Below, piece after piece: positions 16,579 to 24,535 of a stretch of 64,000 bases of DNA. The notes beneath the pieces are model-generated. The model searched no databases, was not told where the DNA came from, and worked only from the letters and a program-made list of their open reading frames with translations. The translations under genes were made by a program, and so were the position numbers. The DNA comes from CAYMKL01 sp964390805 (GTDB lineage: Bacteria; Chloroflexota; Anaerolineae; VGOG01): NCBI GenBank assembly GCA_964390805.1, contig CAYMKL010000008.1, positions 1-64,000 on the forward strand, read 5' to 3'. The stretch's first letter is position 1, and the number at the start of each line of letters is the position of its first letter.

Positions 16579-17835
16579 TTATGGCCGGACCCTGCCGACG
16601 GTGATCTCACTGATGAGCCAGTGAGGGCCCCAGTTGGGGGATCCCGTCTGCTCGATCTTGATGTATCGCACTGAACGCGGAGGGAAGCTGGTGTCAATGG
16701 ATTTCCAGTTCTCGGCCATCTCATTCACCATCTCCCAGTCGGTCCGATCGGTGGAGACGCTCAAGATGTAGGCCGTGGCGAAGCCCTGCCCAGGGCTCTC
16801 TATACTTATCCGCTCAACGGTTTGAATCTGGCCCAGATCGAGCTCATACCACATGCCCAATTGCTGCGCGGTCGCACTATCCCAGGCGGTATCTGGATTA
16901 CTGTCGAAGGCTTTGCCCACGTCGGCCTGGTTGTGACTGGCTTGGGCCTGCCAGAGAGGCGTGGTAGTAGAAGCTGCAACTGCGGCTCCTACCTTGGTAG
17001 AGGCAGTAGTAGGAGCTGCAACTGCGGCTTCTGCTGCAGTAGGGGTAACAGTAGTGGCGGTGGTTGTCTCACGACCAGAGAAAACCTTATCACCCCACAG
17101 GATACCTGCTACCACCAATGCTATGATGCTCACCATTGCCGCCGCTGCCCAGAAGTAGCTTGCCGTCCGCCGACGTGGGGTGCCTTCTGGTGTGGCTGTG
17201 GGGGCTCTCAGACGTTTTATGGGCGTCGTGATGTTGGCATTGTAGACTTCGTGCATGTCCAGCGCTTTGGGTACCCCCCTGACTATGTGAAGGCCGTGCA
17301 CGTGGTGGGCATACCAGGTGGGTCTCAGCCATCCCTCAGCGCTATCCCATACCGGGCCGGTGGTCAGGATGTGCCCGCCGTCGGCCAGATCGGTGACGCG
17401 AGCGGCGCGGTTCACGTGTCTGCCAAAGGCGTCTGCGGTTAGACCGCCCTTGCGTTCCACGGCGACTTGCCCCATGTCCATGCCGATGCGGACGCTGATG
17501 TAGGGATCTCCATGCAGTTGGTTCTGGATAGACACTCCTCGTTCCACGGCAGTGGAGGGCTCGGCAAAGATGGCCAGCACGCCATCGCCTGTGTTCTTGA
17601 TGACAATCCCATCACCGCTTTCTGTGATCGTATCCACCAGCACTTGCATCATGCGGTCGCGGATCCGTTCGAATTGCACTTCTCCCAGGCTCTCGCGTAG
17701 CCGTGCAGATCGCTCCATATCAGCGAACACAACAACAAGGACAGACGTGTTCTTGGTTCTCCTGAATTCTTCTGCTTTCTGCAAGTCCTCTTGGGACAGA
17801 GAGACATCTGCTAACGCGATGTTCTTGGTACGCAT
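16579..17835 (-). CDS. Class III adenylate/guanylate cyclase with extracellular F5/8-type C domain
   Basis: Probably makes cAMP or cGMP in response to an outside ligand. The 418 residues comprise a short N-terminal helix, a cyclase domain (about 30-200) with FADMERSARLRE (metal Asp39) and KNTGDGVLAIF, plus GRHVNRAARV; one membrane segment (about 229-248); a Thr/Ala-rich stalk (about 255-300); and a C-terminal discoidin-like domain (about 300-415: WQAQASHNQADVGKAFDSN, ELDLGQIQTVERI, RYIKIEQTG) that usually binds sugars or lipids. A cyclase with a C-terminal carbohydrate-binding ectodomain is uncommon. ATG with AGGAGG at the correct distance. It could supply the signal read by the cNMP-HD-GYP protein at 6718 (inference). 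Confidence 0.88.
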   Translation of the reverse strand: MRTKNIALADVSLSQEDLQKAEEFRRTKNTSVLVVVFADMERSARLRESLGEVQFERIRDRMMQVLVDTITESGDGIVIKNTGDGVLAIFAEPSTAVERGVSIQNQLHGDPYISVRIGMDMGQVAVERKGGLTADAFGRHVNRAARVTDLADGGHILTTGPVWDSAEGWLRPTWYAHHVHGLHIVRGVPKALDMHEVYNANITTPIKRLRAPTATPEGTPRRRTASYFWAAAAMVSIIALVVAGILWGDKVFSGRETTTATTVTPTAAEAAVAAPTTASTKVGAAVAASTTTPLWQAQASHNQADVGKAFDSNPDTAWDSATAQQLGMWYELDLGQIQTVERISIESPGQGFATAYILSVSTDRTDWEMVNEMAENWKSIDTSFPPRSVRYIKIEQTGSPNWGPHWLISEITVGRVRP

Positions 17836-17929
17836 TGACTTGCCTCCTGGTATAATTCGTCCACAGGCGATTGCGGCAGCGTTGACTGGACTTCCGGACG
17901 TTCCTTGAGGGGGCGCCGGATTTCTTGTC

Positions 17930-18472
17930 TCAGTCCTCCGGCCCCTCGAAGAACGGCATGAAGACGGTCATGAATTCTATCCCCAGATAAGCCCTGTTCT
18001 TCTTCTCAGGGTGCTGGCCCAATCGTACTCTCACCTGGTGCTCTCGATCCCCGCGCCAGTAGGTGATCTCCACGATATCGCCGGGTTTGTAGCGTTGGAG
18101 GAGCTGGTCCAGGGGGTGATTACTTTCCACCGCCCGGCCGTCCACGGCGGTGATGACATCCCCTTCCTCTAACCCTGCGCTGTCGGCTGCACCGTCAGGT
18201 TCCACGTACAAGATCATAGCGCCGGAAAACCTCTCCCTGAAGGACTCGAGCTCTTCCTCCAAGAGTTCGGGAGGAACAATCGGTTCGATGAGCCGCATTT
18301 CTTCTTGTTCCCGGAGCAGCTCCTCAATAACTTCGTCAGCGTCCCGCGTCTGGCGATTGGCTATCCAATAGCCCGCTATGCCCCCAGCGAAGCAACTAGT
18401 GATCACGCTCACCAGGACGCCCGCCAGTGTAATCAGAATCATAATCGTGTAGAGTTTGCGTTTGTCCTCCAT
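17930..18472 (-). CDS. Membrane-anchored PDZ domain protein
   Basis: A 180-residue protein with one N-terminal membrane segment (about 7-36), a helical charged stretch (about 42-80), and a PDZ domain (about 85-155) with the binding loop AGLEEGDVITAVDG. PDZ domains of this group bind free C termini and are common in DegP-like proteases, but no catalytic domain is attached. It may be a partner or adaptor for a membrane protease. ATG at 18472; AGGAGG lies somewhat far upstream. It forms a single gene between the cyclase and the radical SAM gene; partner unknown. Confidence 0.8.
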   Translation of the reverse strand: MEDKRKLYTIMILITLAGVLVSVITSCFAGGIAGYWIANRQTRDADEVIEELLREQEEMRLIEPIVPPELLEEELESFRERFSGAMILYVEPDGAADSAGLEEGDVITAVDGRAVESNHPLDQLLQRYKPGDIVEITYWRGDREHQVRVRLGQHPEKKNRAYLGIEFMTVFMPFFEGPED

Positions 18473-18645
18473 TTGGCTCGATTACCTCCTATAGTTACTC
18501 TTTTCTTTTTTATTCTATCAACCCCAGCAACTCCTCAAAGTGATTGTACGATACCTTTGTCTTTCCCCTCTCGCACCGCCCGGGCTTTTATATCGGCGGC
18601 TGATTTCTTACCCACTCATGGCGCTCTATTCTCACCCGAACCTAC

Positions 18646-19668
18646 TCACAGGCCCACACCGTCTATCTCAACCCCGCAATAGGCGCATCTTGAGTCTTTG
18701 ATGTGAGATTCCATGATTCGATAGCCGTAGCGGCCGATGAGCAGCTTTCCACAGTTGTAGCAGAAAGTGCTCTCGCCCTGGCTGCCGGGCACGTTGCCCT
18801 GGTAGACGTAGCGCAGGCCCGCTGCCAGCCCGATCTCTTGCGCCCGGTTGAGGGTGGCTATGGGAGTACGGGGCTTGTTGGTGAGCTTGTAGGTGGGGTG
18901 AAAGCGGCTGATGTGCCAGGGGGTTTCTACTCCTAGCTCCTGGGCGATGAACGCGGCGATGTGCTGGAGCTCCTCGTCGGAGTCGTTCAGCGTGGGGATG
19001 ACCAGCGTCGTCACCTCCACCCAGACGCCCAACTCCCTCATCTTCCTGAGGCTGTCTAAAACGGGCTGCAGCCTGGCCCCGCAGTACTGGCGATAGAACT
19101 CATCGCTCCAGGCCTTGAGATCAACGTTGGCTGCGTCCAGGTAGGGATCGAAGGCCTCCAACATCTCCCCAGCGCCAGCCGTCATGTAACCATTAGTGAC
19201 GTAGATGTTGGCTATCCCCGCCTGGTGGGCCAGCACAGCGGTATCGTAGGCGTACTCGGTGAAGATGGTGGGCTCAGTGTAGGTGTAGGCGATGCTGCGG
19301 CAGCCGTAGCGCTTGGCCGTGGCCACCAGTTGCTCGGGAGTGGCCTGCCGCCCCATGATCAGGTGCTCGTCTCGCACCACCTGGGAGATCTGCCAGTTCT
19401 GGCAGAAATCACAGCGAAAGTTACAGCCCACAGTGGCTATGGAGAAAGCGGTGGTACCAGGGTAGAAGTTAAAGAGAGGCTTTTTCTCTACAGGATCCAC
19501 CGCCTGCGAGATGGTCCGCCCATAGACCAGGGCGTAGAGGTTGCCATCGCGGTTCTCCCGCACCTGGCAGATCCCTCGTTTCCCCTCTTTGATCAGACAG
19601 CGATGGGCACACAGGTTGCACCGCACACGGTTGTCCTCCAGCTTTTCGTACAGCATCGCTTCTTTCAT
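18646..19668 (-). CDS. amrS: AmmeMemoRadiSam system radical SAM enzyme
   Basis: A 340-residue radical SAM protein. The iron-sulfur cluster motif is C82-NFR-C86-DF-C89 (GCNFRCDFCQNW). Extra cysteines occur at the N terminus (CNLCAHRC, 17-24, and C34) and C terminus (CYNCGKL, CAYCGVE), as in the AmrS branch of the pyruvate formate-lyase activase family. AmrS is usually found with AmrA and AmrB; neither is in the window. Substrate unknown. ATG at 19668 with a modest ribosome site. The next gene upstream on this strand is the CooC-like ATPase, 225 bases away. Confidence 0.87.
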   Translation of the reverse strand: MKEAMLYEKLEDNRVRCNLCAHRCLIKEGKRGICQVRENRDGNLYALVYGRTISQAVDPVEKKPLFNFYPGTTAFSIATVGCNFRCDFCQNWQISQVVRDEHLIMGRQATPEQLVATAKRYGCRSIAYTYTEPTIFTEYAYDTAVLAHQAGIANIYVTNGYMTAGAGEMLEAFDPYLDAANVDLKAWSDEFYRQYCGARLQPVLDSLRKMRELGVWVEVTTLVIPTLNDSDEELQHIAAFIAQELGVETPWHISRFHPTYKLTNKPRTPIATLNRAQEIGLAAGLRYVYQGNVPGSQGESTFCYNCGKLLIGRYGYRIMESHIKDSRCAYCGVEIDGVGL

Positions 19669-19841
19669 CCCAGCTCATCCCTCCGTTTGGTGTCATCGCG
19701 AGTCCTTCGATCCCTCAGGGTAAACTCCGCGAAGTAATCTCCCCTTGCTTTCAAGGTCCTCTGTCAACGAATAACCAACGAATAAACGAATGATTTGGAG
19801 GCCATGCTGCTCCCAGCGGACGGCCACGTACGCTGGCCAGC

Positions 19842-19863
19842 CGCTGGACGTGGACGTCCAGCG
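19842..19863. repeat. Perfect inverted repeat downstream of the CooC-like gene
   Basis: CGCTGGACGT (19842-19851) and ACGTCCAGCG (19854-19863) flank two bases. It lies 31 bases beyond the CooC-like stop, and no T-run follows on the minus strand. The rest of the 19669-19893 gap shows nothing I can assign. Confidence 0.5.
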
Positions 19864-19893
19864 AGAGCAAGGGAAAAGCGGCTCGCAGTGACA

Positions 19894-20676
19894 CTACAAG
19901 CCGTCCAGCGACTTGATGATCTCCTCCACGGCTTGTCGAGCCGGAGACTCAGGGGGCAGCTCGATCAGAGGCAGGCCCTTGGCATCGTATTTGCCCACTG
20001 TGGGATCCTCTGGAATCAAGCCGATCAGCTTGAGGCCGTTTTCGGCGATGGCCTGCTCCAACTCTGACGCCAGCCTCAACTCACCTGACCCATCTTCTGG
20101 CACCCGGTTTATGATGAACCGGATATCTCCCACCCTGGTATCCAGCTCTCCGATGAGCCTGGCTGCTCTGCCGGCAGCGATGATGCCGCGCATGGTGGGA
20201 TCAGAGACGGTGAGCAGGAGGTCCACGTCGCGGGTGGTGCGGCGGCTGAGGTGCTCCAGGCCGGCTTCGTTGTCTATGACCACGTAAGCATAGGATTTGG
20301 AGAGGCGATCAATGGAGAGGCGCAGGATGTTGTTGGCTGCGCAATAGCAGCCGGGACCCTCAGGGCGGCCCATGGCCAGGAGGTCGAAGTCGCGCTCTTC
20401 CACCAGAGACTGCTGAATCCTGAGGTCGAGGTAGTCGGGCTTGCTCATGCCTCCCAGCGATCCGCCGCTCTGTACCTCCTGCAGTGCCTCCTCGCGGATG
20501 TCGCCTACGGTCTCGTAAACCGGCACCCCCAGGGCCAGGTTCAAGTTGGTGCTGGGATCGGCGTCAATGGCCAATACTGCGCCCGAACGGTTTTCCACCA
20601 GGTATCTGATCAGCAAGGCGGTGATGGTTGTCTTGCCCGTCCCCCCCTTGCCTGCTACAGCGATAGTTTTAGCCAT
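19894..20676 (-). CDS. CooC-like P-loop ATPase, metal-cofactor maturation
   Basis: A 260-residue MinD/SIMIBI-type ATPase. It has the deviant Walker A KGGTGKTT (10-17), with lysine 10, an LAIDADPSTN stretch (about 35-44), and GPGCYCAANN with C110 and C112, the pair that binds metal in CooC, which inserts nickel into carbon monoxide dehydrogenase. ATG at 20676. No carbon monoxide dehydrogenase gene is in the window, so the client is not known; a related family role in other metal-cluster enzymes is possible. It lies 225 bases upstream of the AmrS-like gene, on the same strand. Confidence 0.88.
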   Translation of the reverse strand: MAKTIAVAGKGGTGKTTITALLIRYLVENRSGAVLAIDADPSTNLNLALGVPVYETVGDIREEALQEVQSGGSLGGMSKPDYLDLRIQQSLVEERDFDLLAMGRPEGPGCYCAANNILRLSIDRLSKSYAYVVIDNEAGLEHLSRRTTRDVDLLLTVSDPTMRGIIAAGRAARLIGELDTRVGDIRFIINRVPEDGSGELRLASELEQAIAENGLKLIGLIPEDPTVGKYDAKGLPLIELPPESPARQAVEEIIKSLDGL

Positions 20677-20844
20677 AATCCTTCTCCGTCGTCAATGTTA
20701 CTCATTTGCACTGAGTCTGTCGAAGTAAATGATAATCCATAGGGGCTATTTTGTCAAGTGAATTCAGAGCGTTTCAGTGGGATGACGAGCTAGTGGGGTA
20801 ACGAGCCCTTGGGGCAGCGAGGTGCCGAGGCGCCGAGACCTTGC

Positions 20845-20873
20845 TTGACAATCAGATTGGTATGTGTTATAGT
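20845..20873 (+). promoter_or_regulatory. Promoter of the RNase P RNA gene
   Basis: TTGACA (20845-20850), a 17-base spacer, and TATAGT (20868-20873) place the start at about 20880, exactly at the 5' end of the folded RNA. The 20677-20844 stretch contains no gene. Confidence 0.88.
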
Positions 20874-20880
20874 TAAATCG

Positions 20881-21312
20881 GTGCTCAAGCAGGCCAGGCG
20901 ATCGCGGGCGGCTTTTCCCCACGGTTTGGCTTCGTCCTTGCAAGCGGAAAGCTGTCCGAGGAAAGTCCGAGCTCCACAGAGCGCGGTGCTGGGTAACACC
21001 CAGGCGGGGCGACCTGATGGAAAGTGCCACAGAAACATACCGCCGTAACGGTAAGGGTGAAAAGGTGAGGTAAGGGCTCACCAGCGGTCCGGGTGACCGG
21101 GCCGGCTAGGCAAACCCCGCCGGGAGCAAGGCCAAGCAGAGGGCGTGGCGAGGGAGGAGACATCCTCCCGAGCCGGGGGCTGCTCGTCCCAAGTACCTCG
21201 GGTAGGCCGCTGGAGGCGGCGGGTAACCGTCGTCCTAGATAGATGATCGCCGCCCTCGACTGGCTCGTAGCCAGGAGGGAACAGAACTCGGCTTATCGGC
21301 CTGCTTGAGCAC
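20881..21312 (+). ncRNA. rnpB: RNase P RNA, bacterial class A
   Basis: Catalytic RNA that trims tRNA 5' leaders. The ends pair (GTGCTCAAGCAGGCC at 20881-20895 with GGCCTGCTTGAGCAC at 21298-21312). Conserved blocks are present: GAGGAAAGTCCGAGCTCCACAG (20957-20978, shown here only in part as GAGGAAAGTCCG), AGGGTGAAA near 21055, and ACAGAACTCGGCTTA near the end. The length of about 432 bases is normal. Confidence 0.97.
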
Positions 21313-21330
21313 TGCATAGTCTCCCCGTTG

Positions 21331-21449
21331 AGTGTTGCTGCCTTACCTTAGCTCCAAAGGGAGCGCCAGATCCCCCCGACGAGTCACCGGATCTGGCGAT
21401 CCGGTGGGAGCAGAGTACCATCGGTAGGGGCTGTCGGACCAGCAACACT
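21331..21449 (+). ncRNA. Possible structured RNA between rnpB and terminator
   Basis: AGTGTTGCTG (21331-21340) and CAGCAACACT (21440-21449) form a perfect 10-bp closing stem around 99 bases. Inside are two further hairpins: GCTCC/GGAGC (21351-21364) and CGCCAGATCC/GGATCTGGCG (21364-21398, 10 bp). It lies between rnpB and a strong terminator, so it could be a separate small RNA or a 3' extension of the rnpB transcript. No known family recognised. Confidence 0.4.
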
Positions 21450-21463
21450 GCACCACAAAAAAA

Positions 21464-21505
21464 GACGCCCGCCTCAGTTATGACCCGAGGCGGGCGTCGC
21501 TTTTC
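21464..21505. terminator. Bidirectional terminator between rnpB and the dockerin locus
   Basis: GACGCCCGCCTC (21464-21475) pairs with GAGGCGGGCGTC (21487-21498). A-run on the left, T-run on the right, so it can stop transcription from rnpB and from the minus-strand protease gene. Confidence 0.85.
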
Positions 21506-21555
21506 TCGAAGTGCACTCCATTCACGTCTTCACGTTTGACGTTTTACTTCTCCTG

Positions 21556-24198
21556 CTAACAGGTGTCTCCCCAGTGCGAGGCGACGAGCATGATGTCCAC
21601 CACATCAATGTCTCCGTCGTCGTCCAGGTCGCAGGCTGCGTCGTAGCGTGGTCCGCCTTCGACGGCGTTCCAGTGGCTGGCTACCAGCATGATGTCCACC
21701 ACGTCCACGTCGCAGTCGCCGTCGAGGTCGCCAGGGATGTTATCTTGCACCGTGACGCTACCATCCTGCAGATCCACGGAAATCGGATCTGGGGCGGTGT
21801 CCGTCACCTGCATCCCCTGCAGGTGCAGATCGCTTGCCCCCTCGGCCTGGGGCGAGAAGGAGATGGTAGCCAACACGCCCGACCCGTCTGGCCCCGGCGG
21901 CTCTCCAAAGCTGGCAGCGGCGAAGGTGACCGTCCCCAACTGGTTGTCTATGTCAGGGCCGACGGGCACGGTGCCGCGTCCTGTGCTTCCCAGGAAATCG
22001 CCCAGCTCCACTCCTTCCGCCTGCACGATGTCGGGAGAGAAGGTCACGACGAACTGGAAGCTCCCCAGGTCGGTCACGTCTGAGATAGCCACATCGGTGG
22101 TGAAGTTTCCTCCGTTGAGTTGGGCCGTCTTCGTCGGCGGGTCAATCGAGACCAGAGCCCCTCCCGATGGCGTGGCCGTCGGGGTAGCGGTAGGGGTGGC
22201 TGTAGGGGTAGCGGTCGGGGTGGGGGTGATGGTGGAAGGGGTAGGGGTTGGTGTATTGGTGGGCGTGTTAGTGGCGGTCGGGGTGGCCGTGGGTGTCGGT
22301 GTTACTGTAGGTGTGTTGGTGGGCGTTGGGGTGGGGGCTTGAGAGCTATAGACAACGTAGTTGGCGGAATATCCCACCAACGAGATTCCATATCCAATGT
22401 GCATATAGCCGTTTTCACCCCACCACGAGCTCCAGGAGTTTCTCAAGATCCACGCCCCATTTGTCCCCAGACTGTCATCCCAACCGACCAGGACGATGGC
22501 GTGGTTTATGTCCGTACATTCGGGGCCTAGAAAAACACCGCCAGAGTAGTTCTGAAAAGCAGAGTTTACACAGACGGCAGCCGAAACAGGGCCATGGTCG
22601 TAAATGGCCTGTTTTATGGCCTCAGAGGATGGAACACCATATTCGCTACCTATGAATGTCCAGGAGTCAATCTGGTAAGGATGGGAGTAGGGGCCGCTGC
22701 AGTCTGCATCCCAGGCCACGTAGGGGAAATCTTCTTCCGGGACGGCTCCGGCCTCGGACTCGCTGTACGGTTTCTTCCATTGATGGTAGTCGTGGGCCCA
22801 CCACCCACCGCCGCAATCCCAGCCATCTGTGTTACAGGAAACGAGGTACTGCTCTGACAGGTTTTCTTCAATCCCATCTTTGATCTTGATATTGGCCTCG
22901 AACGGACCCACTGTCCCGAAGGCCCAACAACTGCCACAGCTCCCCTGGTTCTTGACGGAAGTGACTCCTCCCTGATCTCGCCAGTCGAAAGCGGACGGGA
23001 GTACCCCAGGAGTGCCTGGCGTGGGAGTGGGCGTGGGGGTGGCAGTGACAGGCTGCCCCGGCACCTTACGGAGGACGATATCGTCTACATAGGCACCTTC
23101 AGCTTCGGTGACGGTGTAATCGCTGGCGAAGACGAAGGCGACCCAGACTTCGGGCTGGCCGGTCAGGTTGCCTAGTTCGTAGACATTTGTCAAATCGAAG
23201 TTCACTTCGTTCCACCCGCCAGAATCTCCGCTGGTTCTAACGCCATAAAAGTGGTTGCCGGTGATGGAAGCGCCCCAGAAAAGGTAATCGTAGTCCGATT
23301 CGGAGAAGTTCCAATACGAGAAGAGCATTTCGGCGTCGCTGGCGCTGGTCAGGTCGAACGGCCCGTAGATCATCCAGGATTTGGCGCTATCGGGATAGTT
23401 ATCACCGCAGGAAAGGCTAGCGCCATCTGCCCCGGTGCCTACGCCCCAACCACTGTAGGAGCCGGCGTGAGGTCTGCAATCGCGCTTGCCCCAGTAGTAT
23501 TCACCGTGGCCGTCTTCGTTGTCAAACACGCTCCATGCACCTGGGAAGTCCCCCTCGAAGTCTTCGGCCACGATGTTGGTCCAACTGCCAAGATCCCCTT
23601 GCAGTTCCCCCTCCCCAGAAGTTTTCGGCTCAACAGGGGGGCGTCGCTGGGTCAGTTCCAAATGCGTAAACTCTTCCATGGCGGGCTTCGTCAGCCCTTT
23701 CTCTGGCGCGGTGACGGATGGCCCAACCACCTGGATAGAGAATTCGCTGGCTGGCTCCACCCCCTTTTCCCAGGGGCGTTGATAGACCAGCCTAAGGGAG
23801 CTCTGACCTGCACCGACCGCCCTGAAGCGCAGGATTTGCTTCTCTGGAGCGCCAAGCAGGGGGGACATTTGCTCGAACTCGGCCTCCCCCACCTGATGCA
23901 GTACGTCCTGGTTTATCTCTACCACTTGCCACGAGTAGCCGGTGGACGGATTGCTCTCCAGGCTGATCACCAGGGTTTGGTCCTTGCCGAGCTCAGCCAG
24001 GCCGCCGTTGTCCTCCTCGGTCAACCTGATTTCTTCGGAGTTGGGCGCTGCCGCCGGTGTCGCTGCATCCAAAGGGGATATGGCGGCGGGAGGGATGGCC
24101 AGGACGCTGGGAAGCGAAAACAGACTGGTGAAAACGACCAGACAGGTTGCAGCGGCTGCCAACCTCTTGCCTGAAAGAAAGTGCCTCACATTCATCAT
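21556..24198 (-). CDS. Papain-family protease with chagasin-like, cohesin and dockerin domains
   Basis: An exported 880-residue multidomain cysteine protease. In order: signal peptide (1-34); chagasin-like inhibitor fold, family I42 (about 55-158, with NPSTGYSW at 83-90 and RPWE at 141-144); a jelly-roll domain (about 205-380); papain (C1) catalytic domain (about 398-615) with C424 in GSCGSCWAF, H566 in NHAIVLVGW and N587 in LRNSW; Thr-Pro linker (about 621-678); cohesin domain (about 682-817); C-terminal dockerin with two EF-hand-like repeats (823-880, ending HWGDTC). The chagasin domain is normally a protease inhibitor, here fused to a protease. Having both a cohesin and a dockerin lets the protein bind one partner while itself being bound. 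It is the last gene of the locus, ending before the bidirectional terminator. Confidence 0.92.
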   Translation of the reverse strand: MMNVRHFLSGKRLAAAATCLVVFTSLFSLPSVLAIPPAAISPLDAATPAAAPNSEEIRLTEEDNGGLAELGKDQTLVISLESNPSTGYSWQVVEINQDVLHQVGEAEFEQMSPLLGAPEKQILRFRAVGAGQSSLRLVYQRPWEKGVEPASEFSIQVVGPSVTAPEKGLTKPAMEEFTHLELTQRRPPVEPKTSGEGELQGDLGSWTNIVAEDFEGDFPGAWSVFDNEDGHGEYYWGKRDCRPHAGSYSGWGVGTGADGASLSCGDNYPDSAKSWMIYGPFDLTSASDAEMLFSYWNFSESDYDYLFWGASITGNHFYGVRTSGDSGGWNEVNFDLTNVYELGNLTGQPEVWVAFVFASDYTVTEAEGAYVDDIVLRKVPGQPVTATPTPTPTPGTPGVLPSAFDWRDQGGVTSVKNQGSCGSCWAFGTVGPFEANIKIKDGIEENLSEQYLVSCNTDGWDCGGGWWAHDYHQWKKPYSESEAGAVPEEDFPYVAWDADCSGPYSHPYQIDSWTFIGSEYGVPSSEAIKQAIYDHGPVSAAVCVNSAFQNYSGGVFLGPECTDINHAIVLVGWDDSLGTNGAWILRNSWSSWWGENGYMHIGYGISLVGYSANYVVYSSQAPTPTPTNTPTVTPTPTATPTATNTPTNTPTPTPSTITPTPTATPTATPTATPTATPSGGALVSIDPPTKTAQLNGGNFTTDVAISDVTDLGSFQFVVTFSPDIVQAEGVELGDFLGSTGRGTVPVGPDIDNQLGTVTFAAASFGEPPGPDGSGVLATISFSPQAEGASDLHLQGMQVTDTAPDPISVDLQDGSVTVQDNIPGDLDGDCDVDVVDIMLVASHWNAVEGGPRYDAACDLDDDGDIDVVDIMLVASHWGDTC

Positions 24199-24535
24199 AA
24201 TGTACGTCTCCTTTGCGTGTAGGTTTTCAGGGGAGCAAAGCCCTGGACGGCGCGGCGATCCAGTGCCACCCTAAGTGTAGCACAACCTAAGCGTTTTGTG
24301 GGTGAAAATAGCGTGAATTCGGTGTGAATTTTGCATGATACTGTTGGTTTGATAGGGTGTGAGAGATGGAAATAGTGAAGGCTTTGCGTGCTTTTCGTAG
24401 CTTTTCACGTGATTTTCGGTTAAAACTGCTCCTCTCAGAGACAGCGATTCCTTGATCATCAGTGTCAACTCAAGGCTCAAAGTCCCGTCCCCGGGGCGGG
24501 GCTCAGAGCGTGAGTTGACACAAGTGATTGGTTAT
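24199..24535. other. Intergenic region with a long inverted repeat
   Basis: No gene seen. TGTCAACTCA (24463-24472) is a perfect inverted match of TGAGTTGACA (24511-24520), with further pairing inside (GTCCCG/CGGGGC region). It may end the cohesin transcript or act as a cruciform site. A weak -10 (TACACT on the minus strand, near 24278) may belong to the protease gene. Confidence 0.5.
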
